Shown in pieces: positions 15,688 through 23,207 of a stretch of 35,109 bases of DNA (position 1 is the first letter of the stretch; the number at the start of each line of letters is the position of its first letter). The DNA comes from Lachnospiraceae bacterium UBA1759 (GTDB lineage: Bacteria > Bacillota > Clostridia > Lachnospirales > Lachnospiraceae). The stretch spans positions 1 through 35,109 of the forward strand of contig DCHF01000036.1 in NCBI GenBank assembly GCA_002315555.1, given 5' to 3'. Under the pieces are notes generated by a model that did not search any database, had not been told where the DNA came from, and saw nothing but the letters and a program-made list of their open reading frames with translations. Position numbers and translations under genes: made by a program.

Positions 15688-17190
15688 ATGAAAAAATTAT
15701 TGGCTATGGTCCTGGCTTTTGCCATGATCCTGTCAATGGCCGCATGTAGCGGCTCCGGTAACGGCGGCAAGACCGATTCCGGAAAACTCGATACTTCGAA
15801 AGAAGTAGAGATCGTTATGTATTTCATCTCTGACAGACCGGCTGGTCAGGATATCATTGATGAGAACATGAACAAGATCTTCAAGGAGAAGCTGAACTGC
15901 ACGCTGAAGATCAACTGGATTCCGTGGTCTGACTACAAGAACACGTACAATCTGTTACTTTCTTCAGGCGAAGCCGTAGACCTGATCTACTGCGCAGGCT
16001 GGTTAGGATATTCCCAGCTCGCACAGCAGGGCGCATTCAAGAACGTTGATGAGCTTTGGCCCACCTACGCTCCGGATAACTACGCTAAGGCTACCGATGA
16101 AGCAAAGGCTCAGACCGTTGTTAACGGTAAGATGTACTGCATCCCGACCCTGTGGGCTACTTACTATGGCCAGGGCCCGCTGTGGCGTACCGACATCCTT
16201 GAAGGCACCGAACTTGAGGGCATCGTCCTTGATTCCTTCGAGAACATCGAAAAGTACTGCGATTTCTGTAAGGAAAACTATCCGGAAATCCTTCCGCTTG
16301 AGATGAGCTCCAACGGTTCTAACTACGACTCCATGTGGTGCCGTTCTCTCGGTTATCGTGAAATGGGTATTTTCTACTATGATCCGACCGAAGAGCATCC
16401 GACCCTGAAGACCTTCACCGAACTTGATACCTGTGAAGAATTCCTTACCATGATGGCAAGATGGAACGAAAAGGGCTACTACTCAAAGTCCTGCCTGTCC
16501 GATACTTCTGGCGACTCTTCCGCTGATAAGGGTACCGCATTCATGCGTTGCCATAACGTAGACTCCTTCCAGGGCTACCAGCAGAAGACCAACCTCGGCG
16601 CTTCCGACTTCCAGTGGCAGTTCCAGGATATCGACAAGTACGCTGCACATCTTCCGTTCACTCAGGATGCTGTCTGTGTTCCGTCCGGCTCCAAGAATCC
16701 GGAAAGAGCAGTTGCTCTTTGGAACCTGATCACCTCCGACCAGGAAGCTTATGACGCATTCTACTATGGTATCGAAGGTACCTCCTATAAGTTAAACGAG
16801 GATGGTTCCGTTACCATGCTTGATCCGGATACTTACTCTACTTCCGGTATGTGGACTGTCAGAACCACCGGTCTTACCCGCGATACCGAAGGTACCCCGG
16901 CAGAGTGGAACGAATGGCATGAAACCTGGGAAAAGATGATTGCTGAAAACGACGTTTGGGAGAAGTTCTCTTCTCTGACCGTTGATACGGCAGGTCTTGA
17001 CACCGAACTTGCTAACATCAATGATGTTATGCTGAAGTATTGGTCACCGCTTGAACTCGGTCTGAACACCAACGGTATCGAAGGCGGTATCGCTGAATTC
17101 AACGAGAAGCTGCAGCAGGCCGGTGTTGAAAAGGTTCGTGAAGCTTACCAGGCTCAGCTCGATGCTTACATCGAAAACATGAACAAATAA
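15688..17190 (+). CDS. Extracellular oligosaccharide-binding lipoprotein (LplA-like)
   Basis: Solute-binding protein of the CUT1 importer, 500 residues. The signal peptide MKKLLAMVLAFAMILSMAAC ends at a lipobox with Cys20 as the lipidation site, followed by a Gly/Ser-rich spacer; the mature protein is anchored on the outer face of the membrane. Its large size, many aromatic residues (Trp, Tyr) and relationship to LplA-type proteins fit oligosaccharide binding. It is the last gene of the transporter rather than the first, and its codons look more strongly biased than those of the permeases, suggesting high expression. A strong hairpin follows the stop. The ligand is not determined by sequence; beta-glucan fragments are my inference from the next gene. 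Confidence 0.88.
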   Translation: MKKLLAMVLAFAMILSMAACSGSGNGGKTDSGKLDTSKEVEIVMYFISDRPAGQDIIDENMNKIFKEKLNCTLKINWIPWSDYKNTYNLLLSSGEAVDLIYCAGWLGYSQLAQQGAFKNVDELWPTYAPDNYAKATDEAKAQTVVNGKMYCIPTLWATYYGQGPLWRTDILEGTELEGIVLDSFENIEKYCDFCKENYPEILPLEMSSNGSNYDSMWCRSLGYREMGIFYYDPTEEHPTLKTFTELDTCEEFLTMMARWNEKGYYSKSCLSDTSGDSSADKGTAFMRCHNVDSFQGYQQKTNLGASDFQWQFQDIDKYAAHLPFTQDAVCVPSGSKNPERAVALWNLITSDQEAYDAFYYGIEGTSYKLNEDGSVTMLDPDTYSTSGMWTVRTTGLTRDTEGTPAEWNEWHETWEKMIAENDVWEKFSSLTVDTAGLDTELANINDVMLKYWSPLELGLNTNGIEGGIAEFNEKLQQAGVEKVREAYQAQLDAYIENMNK

Positions 17191-17228
17191 TTGAACCGGA
17201 ATACGATTCGTTAACGGCTCGATGAAAA

Positions 17229-17278
17229 GATCCATGCCCCCGGGAACACCGGGGGCATGGATCATCTATGGGCTTTTT
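17229..17278 (+). terminator. Strong hairpin between the binding protein and the GH5 gene
   Basis: A perfect 15-bp stem (17229-17243 with 17249-17263, GATCCATGCCCCCGG and its complement) with a 5-base loop. The T-rich stretch CTTTTTATTT begins about 10 bases after the stem rather than directly. It may therefore be a partial terminator or a 3' mRNA stabiliser that reduces GH5 expression relative to the binding protein. Confidence 0.65.
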
Positions 17279-17305
17279 ATTTCACATTACAGACAGGAGA
17301 TCTTC

Positions 17306-18418
17306 ATGAATAAGTTAAATGAAAAGATCAAAGGCGTAAACCTCGGCAACTGGCTCGTACTCGAACGCTGGATGAATCCGGCAATGTTCCGCGGTACCGA
17401 AGCGCTGGATGAATACCATCTTCCGCGTATGATGAAACCCGAAATCTACGAAGAGCGCATCCGCACTCATCGAAACGAATATATCTGCGAGCGTGATTTC
17501 AGCCGCATCGCATCCTGGGGCTTCAATTTACTGAGAATCCCGGTCCCGTTCTTTATTTTCGGCGATGTGGAACCGTTCATCGGCTGCATCGAGGAACTGG
17601 ACAAAGCCTTTGCATGGGCGGAAGCGTACGGCCTTAAGATCCTCATCGACCTTCATACCGCACCGGGCTGCCAGAACGCATTTGACAACGGCGGCATGCA
17701 GAACATTCTGACATTCACGCAGGACGAGAATGATGTACCGTTCGTTTACAGCGTCCTGACGCGTCTTGCGGAGCGTTATCGCGACCGTAAGGCTCTCTGG
17801 GGCATCCAGATCCTGAATGAGCCGGTCGTGGAAGAAGTCTATGATAGAATGCACCTCGCGGATCGCACCGTTACGAACGATCCCGAATTGATGGCCAAGT
17901 CCAAACCGCTGACGCTGGAATTCCTGAAAGAGTTCTATACAGAAGCCTATGACCGCATGCGTCCCATCCTGAAGGATGATCAATACATCGTTTTCCATGA
18001 CGCTTTCATCATGACCGCATGGAAGGACTTCATGCGTGACGAACGTTTCTATAATGTCGTTCTTGACACCCATCAGTATCTGATGATGTTAGACTGGGCA
18101 GATCAGGCCGGTAAAGAAGCGTACGATGTTTTCCTGGAGAACGTCGGTAAGGATATCGAGGAAATGGAGCAGTATTTCCCGGTCGTATGCGGCGAGTGGT
18201 GTGTCAATAATAAGATCGCGGCTGACATCGAGGATAAGTCTGAGCAGAAGGAGTATTACCGTTACATCTGCGACAAGCAGCTGGAACAGTGGAACAAGGG
18301 TTCCGGTTACATCTATTGGTCCTATAAGACCCTTTTCGATACCGTAAACGGCGGAATGGCGCACACGAATGCATGGGATCTCGGACGTACACGCGATCTC
18401 GGCTGGTTCACCGACTAA
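17306..18418 (+). CDS. Glycoside hydrolase family 5, exo-beta-1,3-glucanase-like, cytosolic
   Basis: A 370-residue GH5 (clan A, TIM barrel) enzyme. The N-terminal GVNLGNWLVLERWM and LIDLHTAPGCQNAFDNGG segments closely resemble fungal exo-1,3-beta-glucanases and related GH5 subfamily 9 proteins. The acid/base is Glu172 in ILNEPV and the nucleophile Glu297 in CGEWC; the Asp-Thr-His motif VLDTHQYL and the late aromatic segment IYWSYKT complete the active site. There is no signal peptide, so it acts in the cytosol on imported oligosaccharides. The open frame reaches back to 17222, but that part encodes the intergenic hairpin; ATG 17306 follows AGGAG with suitable spacing. It lies downstream of a sugar importer, consistent with intracellular cleavage of imported beta-glucosides or beta-glucan oligomers. 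Exact specificity is uncertain. Confidence 0.88.
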   Translation: MNKLNEKIKGVNLGNWLVLERWMNPAMFRGTEALDEYHLPRMMKPEIYEERIRTHRNEYICERDFSRIASWGFNLLRIPVPFFIFGDVEPFIGCIEELDKAFAWAEAYGLKILIDLHTAPGCQNAFDNGGMQNILTFTQDENDVPFVYSVLTRLAERYRDRKALWGIQILNEPVVEEVYDRMHLADRTVTNDPELMAKSKPLTLEFLKEFYTEAYDRMRPILKDDQYIVFHDAFIMTAWKDFMRDERFYNVVLDTHQYLMMLDWADQAGKEAYDVFLENVGKDIEEMEQYFPVVCGEWCVNNKIAADIEDKSEQKEYYRYICDKQLEQWNKGSGYIYWSYKTLFDTVNGGMAHTNAWDLGRTRDLGWFTD

Positions 18419-18434
18419 TATTCGTAAAAAGGTA

Positions 18435-18463
18435 TTGACATCATCGCTTTACAGCGCTATAGT
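18435..18463 (+). promoter_or_regulatory. Promoter of the T-box-controlled trpXYZ operon
   Basis: Consensus TTGACA (18435-18440), 17-base spacer, TATAGT (18458-18463). The transcript would begin near 18470, just ahead of the T-box leader. Confidence 0.85.
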
Positions 18464-18469
18464 GTTCAT

Positions 18470-18746
18470 ACAAAACCGATGAGAAAGAATAGTAATTTCT
18501 GTCACTCATTTTTCAGAGAGCCGCAGGCGGTGTAATTGCGGTAAACGATACAGAAACGAATGGACTTTCGAGGGCAAACGGAAATGCATAAGCAAAGTAT
18601 GGGAGACGGAGAGGACGCTCCGTTAAAAAAGGTCGGCATATGGTAGTATGCAAGAGAGGATACACAAATAAGCTGTATCAAGCCGGGTGGCACCGCAGGA
18701 GATTTATCCTGTCCCAGCAGTTTTAATTGCTGGGACAGGTTTTTTT
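18470..18746 (+). ncRNA. T-box riboswitch, tryptophan specifier
   Basis: Leader RNA that senses uncharged tRNA. The T-box sequence GGGTGGCACCGC is at 18685-18696. Stem I: lower helix GAAAG/CTTTC (18483-18487, 18565-18569), a specifier loop with AGTAA on the 5' side (18491-18495) and CGAA-TGG-A on the 3' side (18557-18564), then helix TTTCTGT/ACAGAAA (18496-18502, 18550-18556). Above it are the AGAGAG bulge (18515-18520) and the CCGCA/TGCGG distal hairpin with GGCGGTG loop. The specifier reads TGG (18561-18563), i.e. tryptophan. The terminator is a 12-bp stem 18708-18719/18728-18739 followed by seven T. Antitermination pairs CAGGA with TCCTG after the T-box. Low charged tRNA-Trp would switch on the downstream transporter. 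Confidence 0.95.
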
Positions 18747-18801
18747 ATTTTCACGGCAGGTCCCGTTTCACTACCGAAATAATTTCCATAAGGAGAAAGA
18801 A

Positions 18802-19854
18802 ATGAAGAACTCAGTGAAGAGAATCGTAACCCTTTTACTTGCAGCCGTTTTAGTGCTGTCACTTACCGCATGCGGTAATTCAGGTAGCAATACTTCAAAG
18901 CAGAAGACCTATAAGATCGGTCTTTGCAACTTTGTCGATGATGCTTCCTTAAACCAGATCTGCGATAACATCGAAGCAGAGCTTGAGAAGCTCGGTAAAG
19001 AAAACAATGTGACCTTTGAGATCGTTTATCAGAACTGTAATGCAGATTCCAACGTTCTGCAGCAGATCATCGCCGATTTCATTACCGCAAAGGTTGATCT
19101 GATGATCGGTATCGCAACTCCGGTCGCTATGGCAATGCAGGCTGCTACCGAGGATAATCAGATCCCGGTCGTATTTGCGGCAGTTTCCGATCCGGTCGGT
19201 ACCGGCATCGTTGACTCTCTGGACGCTCCCGGCGCAAACATCACCGGTTCTTCCGACTACCTGGACACCAACGCCGTCATGAATCTGATCTTTGCCGCTG
19301 ATCCGGACGTTCAGACCGTCGGCCTTCTGTATGATCTCGGCCAGGATTCCAGCGCAACTCCGATCGCAGCAGCAAAGGAATATCTGGACACAAAGGGCAT
19401 CGCTTACAAGGAATACACCGGTACGAACGTTACCGAAGTCGAGCTTGCCGCTGACGCGATCATTGCCGATAAGATCGACGCTGTATTCACCCCCACAGAC
19501 AACACCATTATGACCGCTGAACTTTCCATCTACGAAAAGCTGGCGGAAGCAGGTATCCCGCATTACACCGGCGCAGACTCCTTCGCATTAAACGGCGCAT
19601 TCGTCGGATACGGCGTTGACTACGCGGAGCTTGGTGTCGAGACCGCCGATATGGTCAAGGGCATCCTCGTTGACGGCGATGATCCGAAGACCACCAAGGT
19701 CCTCACCTTCGATAACGGTACCGCTACCGTTAATACCGAGACCTGCGAACTCATCGGTTTTGATTACGCAACGATCGAAAAGGCATTCCAGCCGTACTGC
19801 ATCAAGGTCCAGACCATCACCACCGCTGAAAGCTTTGATGACCTCAAAAACTGA
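18802..19854 (+). CDS. trpX: Tryptophan ABC transporter substrate-binding lipoprotein (TrpX-like)
   Basis: Binding protein of the ABC_sub_bind family (TrpX type), 350 residues. The N-terminus has a lipoprotein signal ending LTAC with Cys24, followed by GNSGSN and a Ser/Thr/Lys linker. The mature part has the two-lobed periplasmic-binding fold typical of TrpX, with YKIGLCNFVDD, IGIATPVAMAMQ and VFAAVSDPVGTG segments. The frame extends upstream to a TTG inside the T-box terminator; ATG 18802 follows AAGGAG. Family members occur with TrpY and TrpZ and are often T-box regulated in Firmicutes. The Trp specifier in its leader supports tryptophan as ligand; without it the family alone could also mean tyrosine or another aromatic compound. 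Confidence 0.9.
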   Translation: MKNSVKRIVTLLLAAVLVLSLTACGNSGSNTSKQKTYKIGLCNFVDDASLNQICDNIEAELEKLGKENNVTFEIVYQNCNADSNVLQQIIADFITAKVDLMIGIATPVAMAMQAATEDNQIPVVFAAVSDPVGTGIVDSLDAPGANITGSSDYLDTNAVMNLIFAADPDVQTVGLLYDLGQDSSATPIAAAKEYLDTKGIAYKEYTGTNVTEVELAADAIIADKIDAVFTPTDNTIMTAELSIYEKLAEAGIPHYTGADSFALNGAFVGYGVDYAELGVETADMVKGILVDGDDPKTTKVLTFDNGTATVNTETCELIGFDYATIEKAFQPYCIKVQTITTAESFDDLKN

Positions 19855-19926
19855 TATGAACTGACATACGATCGGACTTAAGCGGAGCCGAAACGTCCCG
19901 CGGTCTGATTCGAAAGGATTCCGCAC

Positions 19927-20883
19927 ATGTTTTTAGACATCCTGAAAAGTGCATTAGACCTCGGTGAGACCGCGCTTGAGCTCGGTCTCACCGGCGGTTT
20001 GACCGTTCTTGCATTATTCTTAAGTTACTCCATGCTGAATGTCTGTGATCTCTCGACCGACGGCTGTTTCACCCTCGGCGCTTCCGTCGGTGCGGTAGTA
20101 GCGATTTCCGGACACCCCTGGTTATCCATCCCCGCAGCCATGACGGCCGGCCTGCTTTCCGGTTTCACGACCGCGTTCATACAGACCAAGATGGGTGTGG
20201 ACAGCCTGCTTTCCGGTATCATCGTAAATACCGCGCTTTATTCGGTGAACATCGCTGTCATGGGCAATTCCTCGATCCTGAACATGAACAAAACGGTAAC
20301 GCTGTTTACAATGTTGAAGAACAAGCTTCAGGGTACTGCGCTTGCAGGTCATTATAAACTGATCGTCGTTCTGATTTTCGTCGTTCTCGTTTCCGTATTC
20401 CTTGCGCTGTTCTTAAAAACGCGCATCGGTCTGGCGATCCGCGCCACCGGCAACAACCCGGCGATGGTCCGTTCATCCTCCATCAATCCTGTCGTTACCA
20501 CGATCATCGGCCTGTGCGTGGCAAATACCTTCACCGCACTGTCCGGATGTCTGATGGCGCAGGCGCAGAAGTCGGTCAATATCGATATCGGTTCCGGCAT
20601 GGTCACCATCGCGCTGGCGTCCCTGTTGATCGGCCGCACGTTCTTCAGCCATAAGAAAATTCCGGTCCAGATCGTCGGTGCACTGGTAGGTGCGTTCATT
20701 TTCCGCCTGGTCTATACGATCGCCCTCCGGTTCAACATGCCGGCCTATATGCTGAAGATGATCTCTTCGATCATCGTCGTTATGGCGATCTCCGGCCCGT
20801 ACTTAAAGAGCCGTTTCCCCCTTCTGTATCGTAAGCTGCAGCTGAAAAAGGGCGCGGGAAAGGACGGTGAACAGGATGCTTAA
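19927..20883 (+). CDS. trpY: Tryptophan ABC transporter permease (TrpY-like)
   Basis: Membrane permease of the BPD_transp_2 type, 318 residues, around eight to nine hydrophobic segments, with LFLKTRIGLAIRATGNNP forming the cytoplasmic coupling loop near 160-178. It follows the binding protein by 72 bases, a gap with no terminator, and has a GAAAGG site before the ATG. A single permease gene implies a homodimer. Its last codons overlap the ATPase start. Substrate specificity comes from context: the binding protein and Trp T-box upstream. Confidence 0.9.
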   Translation: MFLDILKSALDLGETALELGLTGGLTVLALFLSYSMLNVCDLSTDGCFTLGASVGAVVAISGHPWLSIPAAMTAGLLSGFTTAFIQTKMGVDSLLSGIIVNTALYSVNIAVMGNSSILNMNKTVTLFTMLKNKLQGTALAGHYKLIVVLIFVVLVSVFLALFLKTRIGLAIRATGNNPAMVRSSSINPVVTTIIGLCVANTFTALSGCLMAQAQKSVNIDIGSGMVTIALASLLIGRTFFSHKKIPVQIVGALVGAFIFRLVYTIALRFNMPAYMLKMISSIIVVMAISGPYLKSRFPLLYRKLQLKKGAGKDGEQDA

Positions 20884-21664
20884 GATCGAAAAGATCAACA
20901 AGACCTTCAATTCGGGAACTATAAATGAAAAAAAGGCACTTTCCGACCTTTCCGTACATGTGAAGAAGGGAGATTTCATCTCCATCATCGGCGCGAATGG
21001 GGCGGGAAAATCAACGTTATTCAACGCGATCGCCGGAACCTTCTACACGGACTCCGGTAAGATCACGCTGGACTGCGAGGACATTACGATGATGGAAGAG
21101 CACAAACGTGCAAAACGTATCGGTCGTCTTTTCCAGGATCCGATGCTCGGTACCGCACCCGATATCAGCATCGAAGAGAACCTGGCCCTCGCAGCCGGTC
21201 ACGGCGGATGGCTCTCTGTTCCCTCCAAAAAGGATCGTGAACTGTTCCGTGAAAAGGTCGCGCTTCTCAATATGGGACTTGAAGACCGCATGTCGCAGCC
21301 GGTCGGCCTTCTTTCCGGCGGTCAGCGTCAGGCACTGACTTTAATGATGGCCACGATCAACCCGCCCAAGCTGCTTCTTCTGGATGAGCACACAGCGGCG
21401 CTGGATCCCGCGACGTCGGAGAAAGTTCTGGAACTGACCAAGTCCATCATTGAAGAAGAGCACCTCACCTGCCTTATGATCACACATAACATGCAGTCCG
21501 CGCTGGATCTCGGAAACCGCACCTTCATGATGCATCAGGGCGGGATCATCCTGGACATCGAAGGAGAGGAACGGAAGAACACGACCGTAAACGATCTTCT
21601 GAACATGTTCCGCGAGCGTTCCGGCAAGACGTTGGATAACGACCGCATGCTTCTTTCAAAATAA
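20876..21664 (+). CDS. trpZ: Tryptophan ABC transporter ATP-binding protein (TrpZ-like)
   Basis: Cytosolic ABC ATPase energising the TrpXYZ importer, 262 residues. Walker A is GANGAGKST (39-47), the signature is LLSGGQRQALTL, Walker B is LLLLDEHTAALDP and the H-loop is in CLMITHNM. The frame can begin at a GTG at 20867, but ATG 20876 has better spacing from the GGGAAAGG ribosome site. Either start overlaps the permease stop, showing translational coupling. A terminator follows. Confidence 0.92.
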   Translation: MLKIEKINKTFNSGTINEKKALSDLSVHVKKGDFISIIGANGAGKSTLFNAIAGTFYTDSGKITLDCEDITMMEEHKRAKRIGRLFQDPMLGTAPDISIEENLALAAGHGGWLSVPSKKDRELFREKVALLNMGLEDRMSQPVGLLSGGQRQALTLMMATINPPKLLLLDEHTAALDPATSEKVLELTKSIIEEEHLTCLMITHNMQSALDLGNRTFMMHQGGIILDIEGEERKNTTVNDLLNMFRERSGKTLDNDRMLLSK

Positions 21665-21674
21665 ACGCACAATG

Positions 21675-21720
21675 ACCCGCTGTTAATTTAATTGATTTTA
21701 ACAGCGGGTTGTGTTATTTT
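21675..21720 (+). terminator. trpXYZ terminator
   Basis: Perfect 12-bp stem ACCCGCTGTTAA (21675-21686) with TTAACAGCGGGT (21698-21709), 11-base loop, followed by TGTGTTATTTT. Confidence 0.8.
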
Positions 21721-21784
21721 GGTTGTCGGAACAAAAGTGAATGTGTTCTTATATTATCTCTCATATGGAGCATGGATCAAACCG

Positions 21785-22615
21785 ATGGAAAATATAATGA
21801 ATTCCGAACCGAATATCGCACAGCCCGAAGAAGAGCAGAACGTCAGCCGCGTACTGGACGTGGCCACAAAGGCCGGACGCATCCTTCTTGAAAACGGTGC
21901 CGAGATCTCACGCGTCGAGGAGACGATGGTCCGCATCGCCGCGCACTACGGTGTGCATCATGACAATTTCTTTGTCCTCGCGAACGGCATCTTCACGACC
22001 GGTTGGGATGAGGACAATAAATGGCCCGGAAGCTTTGCCAAGGTGCTGCATATTCCGATGCGCGCGACCCGCCTGGACCGTATCGTCGCTGTCAATCGCG
22101 TCTCCCGTGCCATTTCGGACGGAGAGTACACACTCGATGAGGCGGAGATGCTTCTTTCCGAGATCCGCGACAGTAAACCGAAGCACAAAATGATCCAGCT
22201 TGCGGGTGCAGTCCTCGGCAGCGCATGCTTTTCCGTTCTCTTTGGCGGATCGCTGTTTGACGCACTCGGTTCCGGCATCGCCGGCTTCTTTGTCTGGCTG
22301 TTTATGCTGTATGTCTATCAGCCGTATCTTTCCAAGATCACCGGCAATATCCTCGGCAGCATGATCGCGACTGTGATCTGTATCGGGTTAAATAAGCTCG
22401 GGATCGGGCATACGCTCGGTCAGATGATCATCGGCGCCGTGGTCCTTCTGATCCCCGGCGTGGCTTTCACCAATGGCGTCCGTGATATTGCGGACGGCGA
22501 TTATATCTCCGGTGTAGTCCGTCTCCTGGATGCGACCCTCGGTTTTCTGTGTATTGCGGTCGGAGTCGGCGTGACCTTCCTGATCCTTCGCTATCTGTTC
22601 GGAGGTGTGGTATGA
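21785..22615 (+). CDS. Threonine/serine exporter family protein, large subunit (ThrE N-terminal/YjjP type)
   Basis: ThrE-family (DUF1212) membrane protein, 276 residues as started here. The N-terminal soluble region carries the family block AGRILLENGAEISRVEETM, about 20-40 residues in, followed by a conserved cytoplasmic domain and about five membrane helices from residue 140 on. In Corynebacterium, ThrE is one protein; here, as in YjjP/YjjB of E. coli, the N-terminal and C-terminal halves are separate genes. The frame extends to 21692 through the previous terminator, which is unlikely to be translated; ATG 21785 or ATG 21797 are the realistic starts. It overlaps the small subunit by 4 bases. 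Export substrate is by family only. Confidence 0.85.
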   Translation: MENIMNSEPNIAQPEEEQNVSRVLDVATKAGRILLENGAEISRVEETMVRIAAHYGVHHDNFFVLANGIFTTGWDEDNKWPGSFAKVLHIPMRATRLDRIVAVNRVSRAISDGEYTLDEAEMLLSEIRDSKPKHKMIQLAGAVLGSACFSVLFGGSLFDALGSGIAGFFVWLFMLYVYQPYLSKITGNILGSMIATVICIGLNKLGIGHTLGQMIIGAVVLLIPGVAFTNGVRDIADGDYISGVVRLLDATLGFLCIAVGVGVTFLILRYLFGGVV

Positions 22616-23055
22616 TCATTCAGCTTTTAGCCGCACTCGGCGGTACCATCGGCTTCTCGATCCTTTACAGCACTCCGCAAAAACAGTATATTTCCTGCGG
22701 TCTTACCGGCATGGCCGGTTGGCTGGTGTATCTTCTGTTAAACCGTTACGCCGCCTTCAGCCCTGCAGGTGCCACGTTCTGCGCGACTTTTGTCGTTGCG
22801 ATCCTGGCCCGCATTGTGGCCCGTATCCGCAAATGTCCGGCAACGGTCTTCCTGATCACCGGCATTTTTCCACTGATCCCCGGCGGCAGCATATATTGGA
22901 CCGCCTATTACCTGATCATGAACGATTCCGTCCAGGCTTCCCACTACGGATTCCTGGCGATGAAGATCGTGTTTGCCATCGTTTTCGGTATCGTTTTTGT
23001 ACAGGATATTCCGAAGCGGATCTTCCGGATATTTAAGAAAAAAGAAGAGAAGTAG
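22612..23055 (+). CDS. Threonine/serine exporter family protein, small subunit (YjjB type)
   Basis: Membrane protein of 147 residues with four hydrophobic segments, matching the C-terminal ThrE half (DUF3815/YjjB). The block ISCGLTGMAGWLVYLLL and the IFPLIPGGSIYWTAYYL motif are typical. The start ATG at 22612 overlaps the previous stop (ATGA) and follows GGAGGTG, so the larger upstream frame from 22549 is not real. It would form the complete exporter with the preceding gene. It ends in a lysine-rich tail, and a terminator lies just downstream. Confidence 0.87.
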   Translation: MIIQLLAALGGTIGFSILYSTPQKQYISCGLTGMAGWLVYLLLNRYAAFSPAGATFCATFVVAILARIVARIRKCPATVFLITGIFPLIPGGSIYWTAYYLIMNDSVQASHYGFLAMKIVFAIVFGIVFVQDIPKRIFRIFKKKEEK

Positions 23056-23062
23056 GAACATA

Positions 23063-23103
23063 AAAGGCGCCGGAAAAATCATTCTGATTTTTCCGGCGCC
23101 TTT
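23063..23103. terminator. Terminator after the exporter, possibly bidirectional
   Basis: Perfect 19-bp stem: AAAGGCGCCGGAAAAATCA (23063-23081) and its complement (23085-23103) with a 3-base loop. On the plus strand the stem ends in TTT then CTAC; on the minus strand TTTTATG follows. It ends the exporter operon and may also end the DUF4317-GNAT gene, whose stop is about 100 bases away. Confidence 0.8.
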
Positions 23104-23207
23104 CTACATGGATCTATTTCCATTGTAGTCCATTTTTCTATAGACCAGTTTTCATAACTTGAATACTTCCGGCTGAATTTCAGTTCCGGAAATCCTTCTG
23201 TAAAGCC

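Noticed and set aside
17222..17305. N-terminal extension of the GH5 frame
   Set aside because: The extension encodes the perfect hairpin and has no RBS; ATG 17306 follows AGGAG and starts at the conserved domain.
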